Shown piece after piece: positions 33,012-42,183 of a stretch of 64,000 nucleotides of DNA. Each line of letters begins with the position of its first letter. Position 1 is the first letter of the stretch. The notes beneath the pieces are model-generated. The model was not told the DNA's origin, ran no database searches, and saw only the letters and a program-made list of their open reading frames with translations. Source of the stretch: Hydractinia symbiolongicarpus (lineage: Eukaryota > Cnidaria > Hydrozoa > Anthoathecata > Hydractiniidae); the NCBI RefSeq assembly GCF_029227915.1, contig NC_079878.1, forward strand, positions 23,213,501 to 23,277,500, written 5' to 3'. Made by a program: the position numbers and the translations under genes.

Positions 33012-34120
33012 ATGACAACAAAAACAAGAAATCAACGTGAACCGATGCCACAGGCGGTATCTTTGGTTTTGCGGTACCTTCACCAAGAGAAGGGTGAAAC
33101 GTTGGCCCACCTACAGACACTGTACCCACAGTACTCTCGAACAACAATTTACAGACACATGAAAAAACCTGTGGCAGCGATTCCTGCTGCTAACATAAAC
33201 ACAACGAAAAAGAATTGTGTTGGCCCACCGACAGAGACAAAAGAAAAATAGTTGCTTCACTATTGAAATTACGGGAGACCGAAGGAAATTTTTGCTCGAC
33301 TGACATCCAGCATGAAGCGTGTATATCAACTAAAGACATATCAAATAGAACTGTTAGAAGGTATTTACACGAAATGGGATACACATATGCACAGTGTCGG
33401 CGTAAAGGACAATTGTCTAAAAAAGACTTGAGCGAACGGTTAAAGTTTGCTCGAAGATGTAAACGATTACCGTCTACTTTTTGGAAGGAGGGAATCGCAT
33501 TTTATTTGGATGGTACATCGTGGGTACACAAAACTAATCCCAGTCAACATGCGCGCACCCTGCGTTCAAGGACATGGAGGAAACATGGTGAAAGTTGAAG
33601 TCGTCATTGCACTGCGAAAGGAAAAAAAGAAGGCGTTGGAGGCAAAGTAGCAAGATTCATGGTCGCAATTTCTTATGGAGCTGGCACTATCAAATGCAAT
33701 CACTACACAGGAAATGTAAATGCAGAAATGTGCGCAACCTTCATCCGTGAGCATTCTCCAAATATGTTCGCAAAATCGGCAAACCAAAGAGGTATGTTAT
33801 TTTTGCAAGATGGGGATCCATCCCAAAACAGTGCCCTTGCACGTGCTGCAATGGATGATATAGGGTGTAGATTATTTAAGATACCTGCTCGATCCCCAGA
33901 CTTGAATCCAATAGAAAATGTGTTTCACTTGGTCGGTAAGCAATTGAAAAAGGAGGCAATAGACACTGGCATCACAAAGGAAAGCTACGAACAGTTCTGC
34001 AGAAGAGTAAAACGTACCATTGTGAACTTTCCAGCTGACGTGATAAACCGTACAATTGAATCTATGCCGAAACGTCTGGATATGATAATCAAAAATAAAG
34101 GAATAAGAACAAAATATTAG
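33012..34120 (+). pseudogene. Tc1/mariner DDE transposase, unit 2
   Basis: Almost identical to 29526-30634, with the same frameshift near 33231 and the same in-frame TGA at 33596-33598. I noted only two substitutions in the coding part: C to T at about 33256, and A to G at 33665 giving Ala for Thr. See unit 1 for motifs. Confidence 0.85.
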
Positions 34121-34265
34121 CAGACACCCCTTGGATAAGACAAAAGTATGTTTGTTTTGTTTTGAAACTGCCCATTTAGAGTTTTCTTGTTGTTTTGGTG
34201 ATGCTGTATTTGTGCATCAACTTCTGTTTTGTGCATACCATTTTATATCATGTTTATATAAGAAC

Positions 34266-34564
34266 ATAACATATATAACAAAACCAATACAGGATAAAAT
34301 AGCTTTGTAAGTTTAACAGAAACGGTTCACTGGCGTGAACCGTCGTTATATAAAAAAAATAATATTTCTTTTATTATTATATTTTAACGGTTCACGGGCG
34401 TGAACCGTTCACATTACAATAACATATATAACAAAACCAATATAGGATAAAATAACTTTGTAAGTTTAACAGAAACGGTGTGAACCGTTGTTATATAAAA
34501 AAATAATATTTCTTTTATTATTATATTTTGACGGTTCACGGGCGTGAACCGTTCACATTACAAT
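34266..34564. promoter_or_regulatory. Hairpin cluster, candidate Rep origin, unit 2
   Basis: Same four palindromes as in unit 1, offset 3486 bp: 34322-34343, 34387-34408, the short one near 34475-34488, and 34531-34552. Confidence 0.55.
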
Positions 34565-34565
34565 G

Positions 34566-35736
34566 TCAACCGAGAATCAGGTTTGCAAAGCAACAGGGAC
34601 AAGGTTTGATTTCTTTTGGGTTTATAATAGGCTTGACAAATTCAAAATACCTCCAACGTGTATCCATCATACCTGTCTCAATATCATTCACAACACCACC
34701 ATCATATTTGCGAATTCGCATACTGGAGGTAGCCAATATCGGTGTTTTTCTGGTCCACAAGATGTCTTCTGCAAAGTGTGTCTTTGGTGCCGGCAAATGT
34801 ACTGGAAGGCCTTCAAGCAAATTTAAAAAATCAGACCTTGGCATTAACTTCTCGGTCCACCTAAAATCGTTAAGAAAAATTAATTCCGCGCTTTCTGCTC
34901 CCACCCAGGCAAATGTCCCTGTTGCTGGCGAAACGAAACATTTGAATATTTCTGTGATTGGTGGTAACAGGAATGTTTTTCCACAATTGGATGGACCTAC
35001 GATTATCACGTTGTTGTTTTTTTTACGACCGTGTTGTATTGCATTTTTTATTGCTGTTTTGAAATGTTCAATGTCTATGTTAGTTTCATGTAGAGTTTCT
35101 ATAGCGTGAATACTCCACTGCCCGTAGCAAACACACTGATTCTCTGTCGCCTTTTAAGTATTTCCATGTTTGTTTGCTTCAAACGTTCACTTTCCTTTGT
35201 TGAATCTTCGATCCGCCATGCCGTTATAATTAATTTAGCCCTCCGTTTGTCTGAAATTTTTAGTACGTACTCTAACAGGTCAGTTTTCCCCTCCTCCTTT
35301 TGTGAATGAGCCAACACAAATAGTTCGCGTTCGTTATGAATATTGTTTTCTAGTATTATGTCGTGAGGTGAGTTTGCGAGCATAGGATGGCCCTCTGAAG
35401 AAACATAATCTAAGTCCTCTTTAGTTACATTACTATACGCGTCATAATAATTTGTGTGAAACTCTTGAAAATTGCAAACAATCTCTTGATTACGAATAAC
35501 CTGCTCCCGAACCATTTTCCATCGCTTCACCCTTTTCAGTTTCAAGGCGAGATGATAGTGTACAGCATCATCATTTTTATGTTTTTCACAGGAACACACC
35601 CACTGTTTGACAAGATCCGTGCCAAACACATCAACAAAATGCCTGCGAATTTCTCTCTGCTATCCACTTTTGCGGGATCTGCATGGCTATACGTAATCAA
35701 GTAAACACTCCGTTGGTCTGAGGACAAGGACATTTT
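34566..35736 (-). pseudogene. HUH endonuclease (Rep) - SF3 helicase gene, unit 2
   Basis: Same motifs and same frameshifts as unit 1 (frames 35542-35733, 35099-35629, 34566-35009). See unit 1. Confidence 0.75.
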
Positions 35737-36067
35737 TCTTCTGTTTTGTTGTTTATAGCTGTATGTAGAATGTAATTTATATATTTCTGTTTATATACTG
35801 TACATATTTTCAGCAAAATCTGTTACCTAGTACCTTTTAACGTGTTAAAGACACAAATTAAGCAGTGAAAGACCCCCTAGTAGCTTTAAACACATGCACC
35901 AACACAGCTTAATCACCATGATACCTTCTACAGCCTTAGACTTTGGTTTGTTTACATTTTTCATCAGAATGAGGCTAGGAATCAAAAAATAGCACGAGAA
36001 TGAGGCTAGTAATCAAAAACGGTATTGCTATATTTTAGGCCAATTCTTGTTTTTTCTGCACTGCAGA

Positions 36068-36248
36068 CAATCATGGCCAAAACCTTATGAAATTCTACAC
36101 AATATTGACATAATCTAGCTAGCCCCCCTTCCCCCCAGCTACAAAGTTGATGTTGAAACAAGGCCAGCTGCTTATCTCAACTTTGTACATGGGGGAAAGG
36201 GGGAAAGGTAGATTTGACAGAAAATTCCAAAGGTTTTGGCCATGATTG
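36068..36248. repeat. 181-bp foldback terminal block, copy 3 (right end)
   Basis: As copy 1 with an 8-bp duplication GGGGGAAA near 36190. Ends CCATGATTG at 36248, followed by TA (36249-36250) and the resumed LINE sequence. Confidence 0.75.
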
Positions 36249-37798
36249 TAGGATGATACCTAAGTATTTTGTATAACTACTTGAAAGAATTTTCTGTCCA
36301 CTTATTTAAAAATTGAGGTGTTTACTAATGGTTTTCTTATGGGATTTAAATATCATGAATATAATAAATATAACTAGCATTAAGAGAAATTTTATTAGCT
36401 TTCAACAAGATGCACAGCAAATTTATATCCTGGTTTATACGAGCATTGAGTTTCTTCGAGGATTTGTTTACTCGAAGAAGACTTGTGTCATCGGCAAAAT
36501 GGAAAACATCAGAGTGGAAAATTGAAGAGTGTAGATCGTTTATATAAATTAAAAATAACAGGGGACCAAGGACAGACCCTTGTGGAACACAGTGTTTGAT
36601 TAAGCATTTATCGGAGGAGGTGCCTGAAATTTTAACATGTTTGGTTCTACCTGTTAGATAGATTTAATCCAGTTATTTGCAATTCATCTGATACCATAGT
36701 AAGAAAGTTTATCAAGAAGTATTTTGTGTTCCAGTGTCAAAAGTTTTTTGAAAATCAACAAAAACTCCAACTGCAAATTCACCTTTGTCAATAGCATTTC
36801 TGATTTTTTCAGTTATTTGAATGAGGGCATGATTGTTGCTGTGGTTGTTCCTAAATCCAAACTGGTTTTTATATAAGAGAAAATTATGCGATAAAAATTT
36901 ATAGAGACGATTATAATATAATTTTTCAAAGATTTTGCCAATATTGGACAATAATGATATAGGGCGATAATTTGTAATTGTAATGCTCCTTTTTTATAAA
37001 CTGGGATAATTCTTGCTTCTTTGAGACAATTCGGAAAGATACCAGTAGCTAATGGCATGTTGAAAAGACTGGTTAAATGAGCACTGACTATTGGTGCAAT
37101 ACTTTTTGAAACAGTTGAATTCACACTACCAGGTCCGTTTGCCTTATTTGTTTTCAAGCTTAAAATTTGTAGAAGAACTTCTTCAGAGTTAGTGGGAGAA
37201 AGAAAGATAGAATTTTCAGAAGGATTGTTAAGATAATCACAAAAATGTTTCCTTGTGTTTGGTATTTTGGCTTTTGTTTTCTCAGCAATGTTAGCAAAGT
37301 AGGTATTGAAGGCATTGGAGATAACAGTACTGTCTTTCGTGTCTTTATTGTTGATGTGCATAGTACTAGGAGGGATTCCAATTTTGCTACGTTTGCAATT
37401 GATGATAGATTTAATGCCCATCCATAACTTTTTCAAGTTTGCTCTGTTTTCTTGAAAGTTTTCTTTGTAAAATGAAGACTTAAAATGAAGATTAAATTCC
37501 TATCGGACTTATTTTGCTGATATAGATTTACTTTTTCCATGAGATTTTTGCACTTAAGATATTCTTTGTGCACATTTTCTCGTTTAAATGTGAGAAGAAA
37601 AAAACTTACCGTGTAAACCTCAAAAATGTACAACTTTTTAGGGTTTTAAATTTTTTTTTAAAAGTTGGACATGTTCAACTTTTGCTAAGTTTGTTCTATT
37701 AAAATTAACAGAATATTTAATGAGCTCTTGCTTAAACTGAAGATTTGAGCATATTTTCGGTTTCTAATCACAATGCTAGTGTTGGAAAACCTGAAAAT

Positions 37799-37960
37799 AT
37801 GGCTAGCAAGGCAGATAAAGAAGAAAAAATCAAACGTTTTATCGAGGAGTGGAAGGAGATTCGATGTTTATAGGATGTTACGTCGCCTGAATACAGAGAC
37901 AGGAATGAGAAGAAAAAAGGATAGGAAAAACTTGTACTTCTTTGGGAAATTTCAGGTACC
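37799..37960 (+). pseudogene. MADF (Myb/SANT-like) domain exon remnant
   Basis: From ATG at 37799 the frame reads KIKRFIEEWKEIRCL, stop, DVTSPEYRDRNEKKK, one more codon, stop, EKL. The pattern of a helix, then CLWD, Y..R and K matches the start of MADF DNA-binding domains. The first TAG stands where Trp (TGG) is expected, a one-base change; the second TAG follows the KKKG segment. MADF proteins are transcription factors or transposon accessory proteins. The rest of the domain is not found downstream. Confidence 0.45.
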
Positions 37961-37963
37961 TTG

Positions 37964-38640
37964 TTTTAAAGTTAAAGATACAAACATTTTTTTCCAAAGC
38001 TGAATAAAAAAAAATTACTCCTACTGTTAGAGGTTGCTCTTTACTCCCTATCAATATCAGTTATCATTATATCGTTTTATTGTAGAGGACGAGGCTAAAA
38101 CCAAAAGCAACTCTTTACGGGCTTACTACATTAAACTTATACATTTTAACTTACTGTGTAGACAGGCGTATTACCTGCAACTAAACTTACAAGTTTTTTC
38201 TTACAACTAAACGGTCCGTTTAAACTTACCGTGTTACAGCAGAACAAACAAAATTACTGTAAGGATTTTTACTGACAGGATTTGTATATTGTCACACAAG
38301 ATTATCGTACAAGATCCAAGGCGCTAAAACAAAGATACAAAAAACAACAACTATAACTAAAATATAAACCTAGCAACAGAAAAGTAAACTAACATTAACA
38401 GACCAAGGTGCCAGAAACAAAATGCCATGATAAAGTTTATAGTACAGTGAGAATACAAAAACATTAATAAATAAATTCTTACTAAAACACTGTCCGAAAA
38501 ACACTTCCACGAACACCAAGGACATACACAAACTGCACAGCATGAAAAAACTAACACAGCAAAACCCACAAAATGTAACATAAAAAACTACATAATAGGA
38601 CTTCACTATACACATATAACATATACAAAGGTAGCTGGAT
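37964..38640. other. No gene seen
   Basis: AT-rich DNA between the MADF remnant and the truncated 5' end of retroelement copy 4. The minus-strand frames here are cysteine/phenylalanine-rich translations of AT-rich DNA with no recognisable motif. Confidence 0.4.
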
Positions 38641-38647
38641 ATTATCA

Positions 38648-40575
38648 ATTAGGGAAAGCTGGTTTTGGTTTGATTAAGCAGAAGGATATACCTACTAAAG
38701 GATGCCAAAAATACCGCAAAACCATATCTGACATGATTTATGAACACGAAGAGGAGATTTTCCAAGCCCGTGCAGTGCAACTCCATATTCAAGGCAACTG
38801 GATGAAATGGTGCAGTTAATGTGAAAAACGATATTTCTTGGAGCACCCTTTTGGCTCTGCCACAATGTCTAATTTCATTTTGCATTGGCTCCACATATGA
38901 CACACTGCCTTCACCAAGTAATCTAGTTCGCTGGGGATTACAAAAAGACGCAAGCTGTAGTTTTTTTGAAAAGTTGCCTTAACTTAGGGTAGGTTTACAT
39001 ATCGTCATGACACTGTGTTACGCACACTTTGTAACCTCCCTTCAAGATTTCTTATCATCGTACAAACCATCTCTCTCAAACAAACCTGGCAATATTCATT
39101 TTGTTTCTGCTGGTAGTTACTCCACAGCAAAGAAGAAAAAAACTCCTCCAATAGGCATTCTCCATTCGGCTTCAGATTGGACAGTTATGTGTGATCTTGA
39201 TACAACATTAATAATACCACCTGATGTAGCTGTTACTCAACTTAGGCCTGATATTGTGTTACTTTCTCGTATGACAAAGGCAGTGATAGTTATAGAGTTG
39301 ACATGTCCTTGTGAAGAAAATATGGAGAAATGACATGACACGATAGCTGATAAATACTCTCTGTTATTGCGGAAAATACAAATTAATGGTTGGGCAGTTC
39401 ACTTCTTCGCAATTGAGGTTGGCGCTCGGAGGGTACTGTTCAGATTCTGTGCGTACTTTTTTACGTCGTCTAGGTTTTCCACCCAAGTTAATTCGTTGCA
39501 CTCTAAAATTACTTGGTTCTATTGCAATGAAATGTTCCTTCCATATTTGGTTGGCTAGAGATTCAAAAATCTTGGGAAACGCTTACTACAACAACAGACA
39601 GTTTCCCTGAAAGCAAGTCACCTTTCAAATTTGCCAAAAGCAAATTTCCTGTCCACATAACTGACAGGAAAATGACATCCCCAGGGTCAACAAAAGAGTT
39701 AATGCTTACAAACAGTGGAATACAAAATAAGGGTAACACTTGCTATGCAAATTCTATTCTGCAATGTTTAAGCTCCCTGCCGCAATTCCACGTAGCCCTC
39801 TCGGCAGGAAATCCTTCCTTGTCACCTCTTGCTTCAGCTTGCTCGAATGTTTTCCACCAATTGTCATCTTCAAAAGTCCCAGTTGATCCATCCGCTTTCC
39901 TTGCAGCCCTAAAAAATGCTATAAGTAAAGTGAAAGGTAATTTTGATATTTTTACACAGCATGATGTGCCCGAGATCCTAGGTTACTTGCTAAATGAACT
40001 TGCTACAGACTCGCTTTTTACTACCACCATGTTCCAGTTTTGTACTAAAACTACAATCACTTGTGACAATGTTTCCAATCGCACTCTACTGATGAAATGT
40101 CTCTATTTCTTGAATTGCAACCAAGACCTACAATTCAAGAGTCATTGAACCTCTTCTTACAACCCGAGGTTTTGACAGGGAATGATAAGTGGCTTTGCCC
40201 TCTGTGTAATTCCCATCAAACAGCAACACGAGAGACGGAAATTGTCAACAGTGGTTCACACCTTATAATGCAGTTAAGACGTTTGATCATGTCAATTGGT
40301 CATATCTCAAAACAAGTGTCGCCAGTTTCTTGTTTCCAGACTTCTTATCCCTTCCTCTTACCATCGACCCTGAGGTAAGAAGCCGTAAGCACTTTAAGAT
40401 CAGAGCGCTTATAAACCACTCTGGTTCTCTTAATAATGGGCACTATACAGCCATTGTTCAAGAGCAAAAGACAGACCAGTGGTTTCACTGCAATGACAGA
40501 GCTGTGACACAATGTAACGTTTGGAAGGAACTTAACAGCAAACTATCCTACGTCTTTTTCTTCCAGGCAGTTTAA
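38648..40575 (+). pseudogene. Endonuclease - ubiquitin-specific protease polyprotein fragment, copy 4
   Basis: Begins AGFGLIKQKDIPTKG, equivalent to about residue 767 of copy 1. Stops and shifts follow near 38816, 38925 and 38980. The frame 39007-39333 carries VTQLRPDIVLLSR and VIELTCPCEENM (endonuclease), broken by a stop, then NGWAVHFFAIEVGAR. The USP has the Cys box GIQNKGNTCYANSILQC, a QHDVPEIL box, zinc pair CPLC (frame 40097-40378), and the His box NHSGSLNNGHYTAIV with WFHCNDRAV (frame 40330-40575). At least two frameshifts break the USP (about 40090 and 40340). All catalytic residues are nevertheless recognisable. Confidence 0.8.
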
Positions 40576-40637
40576 AATAATAGAAAATAAAATAAAAAAG
40601 GAAAATAAAGATAAAAAAAATTAGAAATAAAAACGTC

Positions 40638-40733
40638 GCATAGCAAGGGGGTTTGACTTGTTTAGTTCCCTTTTTACAGGTTTCTACAAGTCTTGTCTTT
40701 GGGTGTGATGAACCCACTTATTACCCCAGTCAA
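40638..40733 (+). ncRNA. Conserved 3' region hairpin (motif A), copy 4
   Basis: AGCAAGGGGGTTTGAC, then TCTTGTCTTTGGGTG...GAACCCACTTATTACCCC. Core stem GGGT/ACCC with loop GTGATGA; copies in the 18-21 kb cluster have GGAG/CTCC with loop AGTGACGA. Confidence 0.6.
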
Positions 40734-40789
40734 CCCTTGTTTTTTATGTCAATAGATTGCACGGATTAAAGAACATGTGATGACAGAAG

Positions 40790-40856
40790 AGGATTCCAGG
40801 GCCTCCTGATGACCACTTAGTGGACCTCAGATTAGAGGTGCTCCGCCTGGAATCCT
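40790..40856 (+). ncRNA. Cloverleaf-like RNA structure, copy 4
   Basis: Outer stem AGGATTCCAGG pairs perfectly with CCTGGAATCCT (11 bp). Inside are hairpins CCAC-TTA-GTGG and CCTC-AGATTA-GAGG. The stem sequence is unrelated to copies 1 and 3, while the position after motif A is the same. It contains CTGATGA but no GAAA, so it is not a hammerhead. Confidence 0.5.
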
Positions 40857-41324
40857 GACATCCCTTGGTTGAGGCGAAATCGTTTAGTGTCAAGGTTGGG
40901 ATTGTGCAATCTGTGTTGTGTGTGTGTGTGTGTGTTCCTACGTCAACCGGATTACGGGGACAAATGTGTTACCCATGACGAACAAAGTGGGGACAAGTCA
41001 AGTTGTGATGACAGAATTTTGTGGCCCACTACTCAAACTTGGTGAAAATCATAATTTTCACTTATCATGACGAGAAAAATAGAATGCGAAGTGCTTGTTT
41101 TTTGTTCCCATAACTTGTGTTAACTGTGATTGTGTGAAATGGTGTGTTATATACGCAAAACTTAGTGGGGGCAAATTAAACACGACCAAATTTTTTGTGA
41201 GGACAAACTTTGTAATGGCAATTTTCGCTGTAATGAGGAGTTTGGGTTGTCAGTTAACTCGAAATTCTGATGTTATTTTAACAAATTCGCGAAGAAGACT
41301 TACGAGAACTTAATTTCGCGAATA

Positions 41325-41808
41325 CCCTATTCCCCTGCATATAAGCCCACCCTGCATAAAAGCCCATGGGCTTATAACCGGGTACAGGCCCACTGGGCTT
41401 ATAAGCGAGAGACATTTTCAAGAATGACATTTTTCATTAAGAAGGATACTTTTCATTAAACGATCTTTTCTCTTCTAACAATATCTTTTATAATACAATC
41501 TGCTTTTCCAAGATATTCATCTGGTCCTTTCAGTAATTAATTGCATGGGAAATCCAAACTTATAATCTTATTTTCTCTTCGACCACATACTGAAGACGTC
41601 ATTTTTCCTCCTGAGTTTAATGCACCAGTAGCGCATTAAAGAAAAACAATTATTAAAACATACCATTTTTTTATCCACACTTGCTGATTTTGGGTCAAAA
41701 ATTTATAAGCCCATGGGCTTATATACGAGAGCGTTTTTCAGGCAACGAAATTCAAAATCTTAAAAAATTCTCTTATAAGCCCATGGGCTTATATGCGGGG
41801 GAATAGGG
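41325..41808. mobile_element. 484-bp MITE with TA duplication and internal palindromes
   Basis: Ends CCCTATTCCCC and GGGGAATAGGG, flanked by TA at 41323-41324 and 41809-41810. The next bases (GCATATAAGCCCA / TGGGCTTATATGC) are also inverted. Inside, the 14-bp palindrome AAGCCCATGGGCTT occurs at about 41362, 41708 and 41776, plus a one-mismatch copy near 41390. No coding capacity. Tc1/mariner or pogo-type by its TA target. It sits inside older TTCGCGAA-rich sequence. Confidence 0.75.
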
Positions 41809-41959
41809 TATGGACAAATTCGCGAAAATTTCTTTCCTTTAGGTAATTAAACTTCAAAATGGGATCCAGAACTAGCAAATACACTGATTTTTCGAGGAAT
41901 GAGAGTATTTCATAGAAGAAATCCTACAAATAAACATAAAATAAATAGAAAAGTAGTGT

Positions 41960-42183
41960 CTATTTCATTTTGTGGATATTTCTCTTGTGATTACGTACGA
42001 AGTCTTTTATATTCTGCCATTTTCGGTGGCTCAAAACCGGGTAATCTTTTTGCAGCTTGGTGCACTCTGATTTCCCGGGCAACTGTTTCTCACTTTTAAC
42101 AAACTTATCCAACTTTCGTAGGACGATATCCATTTCCTCTTTCGACCACTTTTTCTTCCCTCCTGCGTCCATATGTACAATTT
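41960..42183 (-). CDS. Terminal exon of the fusion gene
   Basis: Acceptor TTCTTTCTTCTTAG; stop TAG at 41960-41962. Encodes KKKWSKEEMDIVLRKLDKFV, then LPGKSECTKLQKDYPVLSHR and KWQNIKDFVRNHKR. The W-x3-E-x... LxKF...PGKxxC...R.W..IK.FV pattern is the usual C-terminal module of this recombinase-like family and looks SANT/Myb-like. Confidence 0.7.

Larger units (their letters stand above)
29091..36248. mobile_element. Composite DDE-transposase / HUH-Rep transposon, head-to-tail dimer
   Basis: Two nearly identical units (offset 3486 bp, later 3491 after a 5-bp indel) are bounded and separated by three copies of a 173-181-bp foldback sequence, all in the same orientation. The outer ends are CAATCATGGCCAAAACCTT and its inverse, flanked by TA. 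Each unit has a plus-strand Tc1/mariner-type transposase, an intergenic zone with perfect hairpins, and a convergent minus-strand HUH endonuclease/SF3 helicase gene. The same stop and frameshifts occur in both units. Head-to-tail multimers with one shared terminal block per junction are what rolling-circle replication, or excision from a concatemer, would yield. Unequal recombination or an assembly duplication are alternatives. Confidence 0.75.
28493..37600 (-). mobile_element. CR1/Jockey-type LINE, interrupted by the 7.16-kb insertion 29091-36248
   Basis: Minus-strand reverse transcriptase coding sequence enters at about 37600 (MEKVNLYQQNKSDRN), continues through 36251, is interrupted, and resumes at 29088 down to the stop at 28493. 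Seen in order: NKANGPGSVNSTVSKSIAP, IIPVYKKGA, GKIFEKLYYNRLY, FGFRNNHSNNHALIQ, VFVDFQKTFDT (motif A), LVPGPL-like segment, FADDTSL (motif C, about 36500), then VGEHLQYEKHMNAVTSKL after the gap. Several frameshifts and stops make it a pseudogene. No endonuclease domain is visible upstream, so it is 5'-truncated. Confidence 0.8.
38640..40860 (+). mobile_element. RLE-USP retrotransposon, copy 4 (third subfamily), plus strand, 5'-truncated
   Basis: Plus-strand copy. Order: end of the RT-associated region (from about 38648), zinc-knuckle and endonuclease region, USP (39672-40575), motif A hairpin (40638-40733), cloverleaf-like structure (40790-40856). This is the same order as copies 1-3 although the sequence is well diverged. 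The 5' end is truncated near 38640; the 3' end lies after 40856. Confidence 0.75.

Noticed and set aside
40790-40856. Hammerhead ribozyme in retroelement copy 4
   Set aside because: CTGATGA is followed by a good small hairpin but no GAAA follows it, so the core is incomplete.
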